Source of the DNA: Oceanobacillus halotolerans
GTDB taxonomy: Bacteria; Bacillota; Bacilli; Bacillales; Amphibacillaceae
Assembly (NCBI RefSeq): GCF_010993955.1
Contig: NZ_WIXL01000001.1
Span: 221,317-285,316 of the forward strand
Length of the DNA: 64,000 bases
Direction: 5' to 3'
Shown piece by piece: positions 7,902 through 16,961 of this stretch (its first letter is position 1; every line of letters begins with the position of its first letter). A program made the translations under genes and the position numbers. Under the pieces are notes generated by a model. The model had not been told where the DNA came from. It did not search any database and worked only from the letters and a program-made list of their open reading frames with translations.

Positions 7902-8507
7902 ATGAAACAGATTACATATAGTATTCTCATCATTATGGTTCCTTTATTCCTCAGTGCTTGTGCTCAAGACAAAGTAGAGGAACCAAACCGACAAGTGCAA
8001 AGTAAAGAAATAGTGAATGATGATGGAGTTCCAGATGAGATGAATAAAGTAGTACTAGTCGATTTGCAAGATCAAGATGGAGAAAAAGTGGGGACGGCAA
8101 GATTGGAACAAGGTACTATTGGTGTTAATATTCAGCTGATTGGGTCGAATTTACCGCCAGGAGAGCATGGCTTCCATATTCATGAAAATGGATCTTGTGA
8201 AGCACCAAATTTTGAGTCTGCAGGAGGTCACTTTAATCCTACCGATCGTAATCATGGATTTGATGATCGCGAAGGACCACATGCTGGCGATTTACCAAAT
8301 ATTGAAGTTGAAGAGGATGGATCTGTTGAAGTAGATATTTTGGCAGAGAGCGTCACTTTAATCGAAGACGATGAAATTTCACTATTAGATAATGGTGGAA
8401 CTGCATTAATGATCCACTCAGATCCAGATGATTACAAATCCCAACCATCGGGTGATGCTGGAGAAAGAATCGCATGCGGTGTTATTAGTATGGAAGCCCC
8501 TGACTAA
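7902..8507 (+). CDS. sodC: Cu/Zn superoxide dismutase, lipoprotein
   Basis: This is a 201-residue lipoprotein when started at the ATG at 7902, which follows AAAGGAGAG; the frame extends 33 nt upstream without a ribosome binding site. Lipobox LSAC gives lipid-modified Cys20, placing the enzyme outside the membrane, where it would convert superoxide to hydrogen peroxide and oxygen. Motifs in order are GFHIHENGSC, GGHFNP, NHGF, GPHAGDLPN and ALMIHSDPDDY, ending with SGDAGERIACGVI. All expected copper and zinc ligands appear present, including the fourth copper histidine (MIH). That residue is reported to be replaced in B. subtilis YojM, so this copy could be catalytically competent. The conserved arginine before IACG is present too. 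Confidence 0.9.
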   Translation: MKQITYSILIIMVPLFLSACAQDKVEEPNRQVQSKEIVNDDGVPDEMNKVVLVDLQDQDGEKVGTARLEQGTIGVNIQLIGSNLPPGEHGFHIHENGSCEAPNFESAGGHFNPTDRNHGFDDREGPHAGDLPNIEVEEDGSVEVDILAESVTLIEDDEISLLDNGGTALMIHSDPDDYKSQPSGDAGERIACGVISMEAPD

Positions 8508-8536
8508 TTTAATACCTAACAGTAATTGTCGATTAG

Positions 8537-8567
8537 AAGCCTAAATTACAGTGTGGTTTAGGCTTTT
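8537..8567 (+). terminator. Terminator after sodC
   Basis: AAGCCTAAA (8537-8545) pairs with TTTAGGCTT (8557-8565) and is followed by TTC. It lies 30 nt after the sodC stop. Confidence 0.7.
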
Positions 8568-8593
8568 CTATGCTGCACACCTCGATAGCACGG

Positions 8594-9035
8594 GTCTAAC
8601 ATTTCGAATGAGCAGGAAAGTGGAAGCAAAAGTCAAATAGGGAGAATCTGTCTAACGTCCCGAATGAGCCGGAGATCCACGAAAAAGTCCGATAGCGATC
8701 GTCTAACGTCCCGAATGAGCCGGAGATCCACGAAAAAAGTCCGATAGCGATCGTCTAAAGACCCGAATAAGTTGGAGATCCATGAAAAAAGTCCGATAAC
8801 GATCGTCTAAAGACCCGAATGAGCCGGAGATCCACGAAAAAGTCCGATAGCGATCGTCTAAAGACCCGAATGAGCTGGAGATCCATGAAAAAGTCCGATA
8901 GCGATCGTCTAAAGACCCGAATGAGCTGGAGATCCATGAAAAAAGTCCAATAGAGAGCGTCTAAAGACCTGAATGAGTAGGAAATCCATGAAAAAAGTCC
9001 GATAGAAAGTGACTAAAGACCCGAGAGAGCAGGAA
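8594..9035. repeat. 51/52-bp tandem repeat array, nine units
   Basis: Units begin at about 8594, 8650, 8701, 8753, 8805, 8856, 8907, 8959 and 9011, each opening GTCTAA (ACTAA in the last) and holding CCGAATGAGC and GTCCGATAGCGATC. Inner units are nearly identical (51 or 52 bp, differing by one A in an A-run), and the outer units are decayed. It fills the gap between sodC and the convergent NERD gene. No gene is visible; a repetitive minus-strand open frame exists only because 51 is a multiple of three. Confidence 0.9.
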
Positions 9036-9079
9036 GAATCCCTCGAAACTGCCAATGATGCTCCGAGGGATTCTTCCAA

Positions 9080-9988
9080 TCATTTATAGTAGGTCCATCG
9101 CTTGTCACTTACTTTCACAAAATGTTGATTTAATATGTTTCTAATCATTTTTTGGAATGGCACCACCTTACACCATTCGTGAATGATGCTTGATGTAATT
9201 TTCTTTTCTGGAAATAAAAGCTGGAATTCCTTGACTGCTCGCATAACAGCAGTAGCAGCGGTTTCTTTGTTTCCGCAGTCATTACATACACATTTCCTCC
9301 CTACAATTGAAATAGCAAATGATTGGCATTCAAGGCACATAATCCCTTTTGTCATTTGGGTATAATCATAGGATGGCAGTTTATTATATGGAGATTCATT
9401 CATGTGCAATTTAACTAAACGTTTCGCTAATTGTTTGTGTCTATCAGTTAATTTAGTAGAAATAGAATTAAGTTTTTTCATAAACTGCGGAATCTGTGTT
9501 GGATAAATAATTGGTTTATCAAGAGGGGCCTGGTATAAGGTGAATTCGGGATTGATAAAGATAACGTAGGATTTAATGGGGATGGAAAATCCATGTTTAC
9601 GTAGTAATTGACGAAGCAGGGATTCGCACCTTCCTAGCTGATGCAGTGGATTAAGGATTTCATGCATGGGTTTCTTGTAAAAGTTCTCTCCTTCGTAATA
9701 ATAATCACCTTCATAATTTTTCACTTCAAAGAGGTAAATCACTTCTGATGAAATGATGAGCGAGTCCACTTGAAAAACAGTATTATTTGAGTGAATTAGC
9801 AAATCATTTAAGATTAAACAATCACATTGAAGCTGTTTTGTCCATGCATCAAATTCCACTTCTCCTTCGTATCCTTTCTGCAGGTTTATAAAGTAATGCT
9901 TGTCCTTAGTCGACAACATTAACCTAGAGTAAAGTAAACTTAAGATTAACAGTTCAGTTGATTTTGTCCGACGTTTATAAGGAGTCAT
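9080..9988 (-). CDS. NERD-domain protein
   Basis: This 302-residue protein carries a nuclease-related (NERD) domain in its N-terminal half: KGYEGEVEFD (residues about 38-47), a VDSLIIS strand near 73 and FEVKNYEG near 87. The latter holds the restriction-endonuclease-like D...ExK signature. The C-terminal half has a four-cysteine cluster (CLECQ...CVCNDCG) typical of a small zinc ribbon, then a helical end. NERD proteins are thought to act on nucleic acid, but most are uncharacterised. The start at 9988 follows AAAGGAAGTGG. No partner genes adjoin, so a DNA repair role or a role against incoming DNA is a guess. Confidence 0.75.
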   Translation of the reverse strand: MTPYKRRTKSTELLILSLLYSRLMLSTKDKHYFINLQKGYEGEVEFDAWTKQLQCDCLILNDLLIHSNNTVFQVDSLIISSEVIYLFEVKNYEGDYYYEGENFYKKPMHEILNPLHQLGRCESLLRQLLRKHGFSIPIKSYVIFINPEFTLYQAPLDKPIIYPTQIPQFMKKLNSISTKLTDRHKQLAKRLVKLHMNESPYNKLPSYDYTQMTKGIMCLECQSFAISIVGRKCVCNDCGNKETAATAVMRAVKEFQLLFPEKKITSSIIHEWCKVVPFQKMIRNILNQHFVKVSDKRWTYYK

Positions 9989-10109
9989 CTTCCACTTCCT
10001 TTCTTATTATATTAAAACTATTATATCGAAAAGAAACGATACATCAAGTATTTTTCCGACTTTTTGAAAATGGACGAAAAACCTATTTCCAAATCCCCTC
10101 ATTCTCTTG

Positions 10110-10134
10110 TATAATATATTTCGATTAACGAAAT
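10110..10134 (+). promoter_or_regulatory. -10 box with adjacent palindromic operator
   Basis: TATAAT at 10110-10115 is followed after 2 bp by the 17-bp palindrome ATTTCGATTAACGAAAT (10118-10134), which would cover the transcription start of the MFS gene. The arrangement suggests repressor control of this transporter. The -35 region (near TTTCCA, 10086) is weak. Confidence 0.5.
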
Positions 10135-10154
10135 AAGAGGGAGACGAAGTAAAG

Positions 10155-11351
10155 ATGGATACACAAGCGAATAGAGAAGCAATTGCAGCTACTCCAGATA
10201 AAATTTGGACACGTGATTTTGTGCTCATTTGTCTGGCTAATTTTTTTATCTTTTTAGGATTTCAAATGACGCTACCAACGATCCCATTATTTGTGAAAGA
10301 GTTAGGTGGGAGTGATCAGTTAATTGGAGTGGTTGTTGGGATTTTTACTTTTTCAGCATTATTATTCCGTCCATATGCAGGTCATTCATTGGAAACAAAA
10401 GGACGTCGGTTTGTTTATATGATTGGACTGACTGTATTTGTGCTTTCCGTTGGGTCCTATGCGTTTGTTGCGAGTATTGTTCTTTTATTTATCATGCGGA
10501 TGGTACAGGGAGTTGGGTGGGGGTTTTCGACAACAGCAACAGGTACCATTGCAACGGATTTAATTCCTCCTAAACGGCGTGGGGAGGGGATGGGCTACTT
10601 TGGTTTGTCTGGTAATTTGGCACTCGCATTTGGCCCCTCCCTCGGTCTCTCATTTTTAGGTTATATGTCGTTTACAGGCTTATTTTTAATTTGTGCATCC
10701 CTTGGGTTAATGGCATTATTATTGTCATCCAAAATCCGTTATAAAAAAGTAGAAGCGTTAGCACACCAGACAGCAACTGTGAAATTTGATATTTTTGAGA
10801 AAACAGCGATACAACCATCGATTCTATTATTTTTTATTACGGTAACATTTGGTGGAATCGCTTCTTTTCTACCATTATACGCAGCAGAAAAAGATATTAC
10901 TGGAATTGAACTTTATTTTTTAGTGTATGCCATCTTTTTAATGCTATCTCGAACATTTGCGGGTAAACTATATGATAAAAAAGGCCATATTTTCGTGTTT
11001 CCACCAGGAGCAACCCTTATTCTATTTGCAATGCTACTATTATCCTGGTTACCAAATACAGCCGTTATGTTAGTTGCAGCAGCATTATATGGATTAGGGT
11101 TTGGTAGTGTTCAGCCAGCATTACAAGCGTGGTCTGTTCAAAAAGCACCAGAAAATCGAAAAGGAATGGCTAATGCAACGTTTTTTTCTTTCTTTGATTT
11201 AGGGGTTGGAATTGGTGCTATTGTATTTGGTCAACTTGCTTATGTGTTTGGGTATGGGATTATTTATACAACAGCAGCAGGTTCTGTTATGTCTTCCATT
11301 CTGATTTATATTTATCTTTATTTAAAAACACGTAAAGCACATGTCTCATAG
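10155..11351 (+). CDS. MFS transporter (drug-efflux type)
   Basis: The 398-residue membrane protein has 12 predicted helices and major facilitator superfamily motifs. These are a motif A-like loop (RPYAGHSLETKGRR, near residue 75), GWGFSTTATGTIATDLIPP near 130 and a second-half loop KLYDKKGH near 275. It resembles YwoG/YfkF-type proton-driven exporters of bacilli, whose substrates are mostly unknown. The start at 10155 follows AGAGGGAGACG. It is monocistronic; a palindrome overlapping its promoter suggests induction by a substrate-sensing repressor, though no regulator gene lies next to it. Confidence 0.8.
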   Translation: MDTQANREAIAATPDKIWTRDFVLICLANFFIFLGFQMTLPTIPLFVKELGGSDQLIGVVVGIFTFSALLFRPYAGHSLETKGRRFVYMIGLTVFVLSVGSYAFVASIVLLFIMRMVQGVGWGFSTTATGTIATDLIPPKRRGEGMGYFGLSGNLALAFGPSLGLSFLGYMSFTGLFLICASLGLMALLLSSKIRYKKVEALAHQTATVKFDIFEKTAIQPSILLFFITVTFGGIASFLPLYAAEKDITGIELYFLVYAIFLMLSRTFAGKLYDKKGHIFVFPPGATLILFAMLLLSWLPNTAVMLVAAALYGLGFGSVQPALQAWSVQKAPENRKGMANATFFSFFDLGVGIGAIVFGQLAYVFGYGIIYTTAAGSVMSSILIYIYLYLKTRKAHVS

Positions 11352-11483
11352 CTGGATAGGTCTACTATAGTATGTTTAAACGCCCCATTGTTTTCCAATC
11401 CTAGTAGAAGTGAGTATAGTTTAAAAACAGGCATTTCTCGTTTACAATAGAGATAACGAGATTGGAGAAGGTAGGTACTAGAA

Positions 11484-14400
11484 TTGTTGAAAAACTTACG
11501 TGATGTGAACATAAAACGATTATTTCCACCTATTGTGTATAGGCGGGGGTTAGAATATTATCAACATGGTTTAGTTAGTGACCTATTATATGATATTAAC
11601 AATCAAATTTGGACCGCAACCGTGCATGGTTCACAAGACTATTTTGTGGAAATCAATATGCAAGACTATGAAAAAGGTTCAATTGATACATTTTGTGACT
11701 GCCCTGCATTTGATACGTATGATTCCTGTAAACATATAGTTGCGACATTAATTAGTATTCAGTACAAAAATAAAAAGCAGCCTAAACCTACCATTTCACG
11801 ATATGCAGATTATGGAGTAACTAATCGGTTTATGGATGCGCTCCGTACCGTTCCATCATCTCAACATAAAACGGAATGGTTACTAGAAAAGATACCATTA
11901 CATGTGGAATATTATATGAAATGGACCTATGACGAAAAAATCGTCGTTTCTTTAAAAGTTGGACCACAGCGCTGTTTTGTGGTAAAGGATGCTTTTGCAT
12001 TTTTAAAGGATGTATTGGAAGAAAAAGAACATGAGTTTACGAAAACATTTACCTATAATCCAGAAACCCATTATTTCCAACAACAAGATTTAGAAATCTT
12101 TGAAACCCTGTATGCCATTTTAAGAAATGAACAAATATACAATAAAGAAAGTCTGTATTCTATCGGGCGAATGAGTCATGATAAGCGATATATCCTGATT
12201 CCTCCATTAGCACTGCCCTCTTTATTAGAAGATCTGATGGAGCGGGATTTTACAGTAGAAGATGAAAAAAAATCATTTTCATCCATTCAACTTGTACGGG
12301 ATGAGCTACCATATCACTTTGAATTTACAAAAAATGAACAGGGAGAATTCATGTTAACGATGCATGATGTTTCCACTGGAACAATTTTCAAAGAATATAA
12401 CATGCTTTTTTATGATGGAACCTTTTATTTTCCATCCAAGGACCAACTCCCTATTGTGAACCAGCTTAGTGGATTTGCTTACTATGACACACAGCTTCCT
12501 GTATCAAAAGATCAAGCAGATCAATTTTTATCAGAGGTATTGCCGTCTCTTCAAAAAGTTGGGGAAGTAGATATTGCAGATACGATCAAAAATGAGATGG
12601 TTCAAGTTCCGCTTCAAGCAAAACTCTATTTAGATATGAAAGAGGATTGGATTGTTGGGAACTTAACCTACCATTATGGGGATGAAGTGATTAATCCGTT
12701 TCATGATCAACAACAGCGTGATCAGATTATCATTCGTGATGTGGAAAAAGAACAACAGATTATGCAGCTTATTGAGCAGGCAAATTTTCATTATAACGGA
12801 AAAGAATTATATATCGAGGCGAGTGAAGAGGAACTCTATACCTTTTTATATGAAATCTTACCTGTTTTAGATAAACACCTTGAAGTATTTCTAACAAGTG
12901 AGATTCGACATATGATTGTGGAGCAGGAACCGAATCCGAAGACAAGTGTCCAGTTAGAGACAGGATCCAATTTACTAGATATTGGATTTGATATCTCTGG
13001 TGTTAAGGATGCAGAAATTAACCAAATTTTAGAGGCGGTTATTGAAAGAAAGAAATATTATCGTTTACAAGATGGTGCATTACTCTCTTTAGAAGGTGAA
13101 GGATTTTCTTCGATGCAGAGCTTTTTTGATGAAATGGATATTACAAAAGATCAATTACAGGATGGATCGGTTCAAATGCCTGTATATCGAGGAACACAAG
13201 TAGATGAATTAATCGGAACAAAAAAACAGTATGATCCTGCATTTCGGAGGTTACTCCACCAATTAGAGGCACCAGAAGAACAAGTATACGAAATTCCTGA
13301 AAACCTTCATGCGACCTTACGTGACTATCAGTTAACAGGGTATCAATGGTTTAAATCGCTTAGTGAATACCATTTAGGAGGAATACTAGCAGATGATATG
13401 GGTTTAGGGAAAACATTGCAAAGCATTGCCTATATTCTATCAGAACCTAGTCAAAATCCCCATTTAATCGTTGTTCCTTCTTCTGTTGTCTATAATTGGA
13501 AGAATGAATTTGAAAAGTTTGCACCAGACTTACGTGTAGCGGTTATGACGGGAAATCCAGTGGAACGACGGGAAAAAATCTCCCAATCACAGCATATTGA
13601 TGTTTGGATTACATCTTATGCGACACTACGTCAAGATATTGCCTATTACCGTGAACTTTTGTTTGAAATTGTTATTCTTGATGAAGCGCAATATATTAAA
13701 AACTATGCCACGAAAACATCGCAAGCAATACGACAAATTCAAGCAAGTCGCCGCTTTGCACTAAGTGGAACACCAATTGAGAATGCGATAGATGAATTGT
13801 GGGCTATTTTCCAAGTAATCCTACCAGGGTTAATGCCAAATCAAAGGGCCTTTAAACAATTGTCCTATGAAAAGGTTGCGATGATGACTAGACCATTTAT
13901 TTTACGTCGTCTGAAGCAAGATGTATTAAAAGAACTTCCTGACAAAATAGAGTCGGTTCAAATATCAGAGTTAACAAAGGAGCAAAAAGAATTATATGTA
14001 GGGTATCATCGTCAATTACAACAAGAAGCTGCACAATCAATACAGGAGAGTGGATTCCAGCAGAACCGTATGAAGATACTGGCTGGATTAACACGTCTTC
14101 GTCAAATATGCTGTCACCCGTCCATGTTTATGGAAAACTATGAAGGACAGTCTGGTAAACTAGAACAGTTAATGGATACCATCAACTCTGCATTAGCTAA
14201 TGGAAAACGGATGTTGATCTTTTCGCAGTTTACCAGTATGCATGAAATCATCATCCAGAAGTTGGAAAAGTTAGGAATTGACTATTTCTATTTACATGGT
14301 CAAACAAAGTCACAAGATCGTGTGGAGATGAGTGACCGTTTTAATCAAGGAGAGAAAAATGTCTTTCTTATTTCCCTAAAAGCTGGTGGAACAGGTTTAA

Positions 14401-14663
14401 ACTTAACTGGTGCTGATACGGTAATATTGTATGATTTATGGTGGAACCCAGCAGTAGAGGATCAAGCGGCAGGACGTGCTCACCGATTTGGGCAAAAGAA
14501 TGTCGTGCAAGTGATTCGTCTTGTGACAGAAGGAACCATTGAGCAAAAGATATATGATTTACAGCAAAAAAAACGAGAGCTTATAGATCAAGTGATTCAG
14601 CCAGGTGAAGCGATGTTATCTAGTTTAAGTGAAGAGGATGTTCGCCAATTACTAAATATATAA
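11484..14663 (+). CDS. SWIM-domain SNF2-family helicase
   Basis: This is a 1059-residue protein of the Swi2/Snf2 ATPase family. A SWIM zinc-binding motif lies near the N-terminus (Cys71, Cys73, Cys82, His84 in CDCP...SCKH). A long, poorly conserved middle follows, then the two-lobed motor: DDMGLGKT near residue 633, DEAQ near 732, SGTPIEN near 760, and in lobe two LISLKAGGTGLNL and QAAGRAHRFGQ. These enzymes use ATP to move along duplex DNA and remodel nucleoprotein; the bacterial members (YwqA-like) may help RNA polymerase recycling or repair. The frame starts at tandem TTG codons, with GGAGAAGG about 15 nt upstream, so the exact start is uncertain. Confidence 0.85.
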   Translation: MLKNLRDVNIKRLFPPIVYRRGLEYYQHGLVSDLLYDINNQIWTATVHGSQDYFVEINMQDYEKGSIDTFCDCPAFDTYDSCKHIVATLISIQYKNKKQPKPTISRYADYGVTNRFMDALRTVPSSQHKTEWLLEKIPLHVEYYMKWTYDEKIVVSLKVGPQRCFVVKDAFAFLKDVLEEKEHEFTKTFTYNPETHYFQQQDLEIFETLYAILRNEQIYNKESLYSIGRMSHDKRYILIPPLALPSLLEDLMERDFTVEDEKKSFSSIQLVRDELPYHFEFTKNEQGEFMLTMHDVSTGTIFKEYNMLFYDGTFYFPSKDQLPIVNQLSGFAYYDTQLPVSKDQADQFLSEVLPSLQKVGEVDIADTIKNEMVQVPLQAKLYLDMKEDWIVGNLTYHYGDEVINPFHDQQQRDQIIIRDVEKEQQIMQLIEQANFHYNGKELYIEASEEELYTFLYEILPVLDKHLEVFLTSEIRHMIVEQEPNPKTSVQLETGSNLLDIGFDISGVKDAEINQILEAVIERKKYYRLQDGALLSLEGEGFSSMQSFFDEMDITKDQLQDGSVQMPVYRGTQVDELIGTKKQYDPAFRRLLHQLEAPEEQVYEIPENLHATLRDYQLTGYQWFKSLSEYHLGGILADDMGLGKTLQSIAYILSEPSQNPHLIVVPSSVVYNWKNEFEKFAPDLRVAVMTGNPVERREKISQSQHIDVWITSYATLRQDIAYYRELLFEIVILDEAQYIKNYATKTSQAIRQIQASRRFALSGTPIENAIDELWAIFQVILPGLMPNQRAFKQLSYEKVAMMTRPFILRRLKQDVLKELPDKIESVQISELTKEQKELYVGYHRQLQQEAAQSIQESGFQQNRMKILAGLTRLRQICCHPSMFMENYEGQSGKLEQLMDTINSALANGKRMLIFSQFTSMHEIIIQKLEKLGIDYFYLHGQTKSQDRVEMSDRFNQGEKNVFLISLKAGGTGLNLTGADTVILYDLWWNPAVEDQAAGRAHRFGQKNVVQVIRLVTEGTIEQKIYDLQQKKRELIDQVIQPGEAMLSSLSEEDVRQLLNI

Positions 14664-14678
14664 GCTGGATTTAATACA

Positions 14679-14706
14679 AAAGCCAGACCTGGTAAGTGTC
14701 TGGCTT
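14679..14706. terminator. Shared terminator hairpin
   Basis: AAGCCAGAC (14680-14688) pairs with GTCTGGCTT (14698-14706) between the convergent helicase and regulator genes. T-runs are short on both sides. Confidence 0.55.
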
Positions 14707-14715
14707 AAAGTATGA

Positions 14716-16005
14716 TTATAGGTCTAATTGAAATAGTTTTCGTGGTCTTCCTTTCAAATACGGTTTTTCTTCTCCCACCGCTTTAATGACATTACCTGAT
14801 AATAGCTTATTTACGGTCCGTTCTGCACTACGTTTGGTCACACTATAAAAAGAAGCAATATCATTTGATGAGAACGGTTCATTATTTCGGGTGGTAATAA
14901 AGTCGATGAAATTATAGGACAGCTCATTATTTAATTTTGCTTGGTGAATCAGTGCATGATAGAGTTCTGAGGTCTTGAAAGGTTTCGCAACACCCAGAGG
15001 TCCAATAGTATCCTGACGTTCATTAACAATATAGCAATTACTATCTGCATCGTTAGCACAAACCTCAAGTGCGCACTTTGCATTGTCTTCCGCTTGTTTT
15101 GCAGTTAATCCTAAGCCAAATCCAATTTCAACTGGTGTATGTAACGCACGTTCGAGCTCTTGAATTAGTGGGAAATCACGATAATGATTGGTAATATGAT
15201 CTAGTATTCCTTTCGTACCAAATACAACAAATTGATTATCGCTAGTTAACACAGATGAATACGTTAGTTTTCCAAACCTTAATAAAACACGGTGTAACGT
15301 TAATAAGGTTTCTTGCGCAACGATTTTGCCTTTTTCGGATACAAGATCATGAAATTGTTTCACACGAACATAGCCAACAACAATTTGTGCACTTTTACTT
15401 TGGTTTAATTTTGTAATGGATTTAGCTTCTTGAAGTGCATGATCTATATTAATCTTTGGGATTTCCATTGTATAGGCTGGGATACCAGCTTTTGCTAGGG
15501 AGTGTTCCACTTCTTCAATAGAGGTAAGGACATAATCAACCTTCCCAGTCTCCCACAGATTTTTGTGATAATTGACAATCTGTAAAATTTGGGTAGAAGA
15601 ATTATCACCATATCCATATGTATAAATATCACGGTGTGTTAAGTTAAGTTCTTTTAAGACTTCTCGTACATGGTTTCGGTTTTGGATGTCAATGGAGAAA
15701 CGATTTAAATTTTGATTTTGTTCATTATTAATACGATAAAAGGATGATAATAGCATATACTCGTCAAAGGAAATTTGTATGGCTGGTAATCGTTTTTTCT
15801 CTATCTTTTCTTTTGCATAAAGGTAGGCAAGTGGAGTAGTAAATAAATAAATATCACACATGATTGCTTTTTCAACTAGCATTGTCGTTTCAGCTTTCTT
15901 CTTGTATACAAATGGTACGATTTCGATATCTCTCATATCTTCTGCATAGCGTTGTATTCTTTCAATGATATCTTCTCTTCCAAAAGTAGCGACTTTTATC
16001 TTCAT
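14716..16005 (-). CDS. Putative transcription regulator: PrpR_N-like sensor, cyclase-like middle, winged helix
   Basis: The 429-residue protein seems to have three parts. The first 180 residues resemble a PrpR_N/periplasmic-binding-like sensor (VDYVLTSIEEVEHSLAKAGI pattern). Residues about 205-330 have the alternating strand-helix pattern of a degenerate GGDEF or nucleotide-cyclase fold, starting AQIVVGYVRVKQF, without a GGDEF motif. The last 80 residues look like a helix-turn-helix (SVTKRSAERTVNKLL) plus a wing with GRPRK. Similar regulators in bacilli are largely uncharacterised. It begins at an ATG after GGAGGGGG and is divergent from the TRAP operon about 950 bp away, making that operon a possible target. 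Domain calls rest on pattern recognition only. Confidence 0.55.
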   Translation of the reverse strand: MKIKVATFGREDIIERIQRYAEDMRDIEIVPFVYKKKAETTMLVEKAIMCDIYLFTTPLAYLYAKEKIEKKRLPAIQISFDEYMLLSSFYRINNEQNQNLNRFSIDIQNRNHVREVLKELNLTHRDIYTYGYGDNSSTQILQIVNYHKNLWETGKVDYVLTSIEEVEHSLAKAGIPAYTMEIPKINIDHALQEAKSITKLNQSKSAQIVVGYVRVKQFHDLVSEKGKIVAQETLLTLHRVLLRFGKLTYSSVLTSDNQFVVFGTKGILDHITNHYRDFPLIQELERALHTPVEIGFGLGLTAKQAEDNAKCALEVCANDADSNCYIVNERQDTIGPLGVAKPFKTSELYHALIHQAKLNNELSYNFIDFITTRNNEPFSSNDIASFYSVTKRSAERTVNKLLSGNVIKAVGEEKPYLKGRPRKLFQLDL

Positions 16006-16257
16006 GTTCCCCCTCCATTTCCAATTTAGTAGCCATTTCCCCTATATAACAACGACGCTATATATATCCACTATGACCTCTATTATATAAATACATCATA
16101 CGGAATTTTCTTAATATTGTCAAGGATAAAAATTGTTGCTTAACTAATTAATGTATTAAACTATTAAACTATTAAATCATACGATGCGAATCATAGTGTC
16201 TTTATTGATAGGTGTTTTCTAAACGTTCTATTCTCACTTTTTTACTGCTTTTTATGC

Positions 16258-16802
16258 CGCATAATCTATATTGTGCGCAGTAAAGTTGCGCTTGATTTCC
16301 GCTACGGACAGTCGCTTTCACCAGGGGCATAAGTGCGACATCTGTTCAAACTTTACGTTTTCACAGTGTCTTCTTTACCGCAGGCACGGCCTCAGCCTCC
16401 TCTATAGAAAAGCGTAAGCGCCTTGGTCACACCCGACAAGCTTAAGCCAAGCCTCGTGTGGCGGTTTTGCCACAAAGAGGATTGACTTAAGACCTCGAGG
16501 GTGTAGGCGCTGTAGCTAGACATCGGAAGAAGACCGCTTCCTCCGGGGGCTTCGGACACGTGCTTTTCCTGCAGGAGTCGACTGTCCTAAGCTCCAATCA
16601 ACTATTGTATTAGCATTTATGATGATATTAATAAGAAATAGAACACGAGCTAGCGGAGGAAATACACGAAGACTCCTGCAGGAAAAGAGGCATAGGTGAG
16701 ACCCCTAAAGACGAGTAGCACAAGGAGGCTCAACAGCCGCCTGCGGAAAGCGAAGTGTATTTCCGTAGCGGTAATTATAGATAAAACTACTGCGTATAAT
16801 AC
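16258..16802. repeat. Large inverted-end repeat, copy A1 (with nested element B1)
   Basis: The element runs from a TTGTGCGCAGTAA end to a TACTGCGTATAAT end. Inside are two arms with GCAGGAGTC and GACTCCTGC motifs. Compared with copies near 27.1, 34.6, 46.7 and 56.7 kb it lies in the reverse orientation. It carries both insert B (16401-16522) and the shorter insert holding GTGCGACATCTG. It fills most of the gap between the regulator and the TRAP operon; no gene is visible in 16006-16961. Confidence 0.85.
16401..16522 (-). repeat. Nested ~120-bp hairpin element B1
   Basis: This segment has imperfect inverted ends (AAGCGCC...GGTGTAGGCGCT). It is inserted in repeat A1 at the same site where B2 and B3 sit in copies A4 and A5, between CTTCCGA and GGAGGCTGAGG in the opposite reading. 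Copy A3 shows that junction uninterrupted. Confidence 0.75.
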
Positions 16803-16961
16803 ATCAACTATGCATTAAGGTTAATGCTTGAAAAAGCAGCAATCTTAAATTATGCATGTAGATCCTTACTTATAAATAAAAAATCATATTTACTAAGGCC
16901 TTGTCATAACAATTAAGTAGCCAGAATTTTAGCTAATTATAAGATAAAAGGGGGAAGATTT

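Noticed and set aside
8755-8937. Repetitive minus-strand open frame (60 residues, 17-residue repeats)
   Set aside because: It exists because the 51-bp unit is a multiple of three. There is no ribosome site, and units of 52 bp break the frame at the edges.
8594-9035. CRISPR array
   Set aside because: Units are contiguous and nearly identical throughout, with no unique spacers, and no cas genes are present. The same applies to the arrays at 40597 and 62105.
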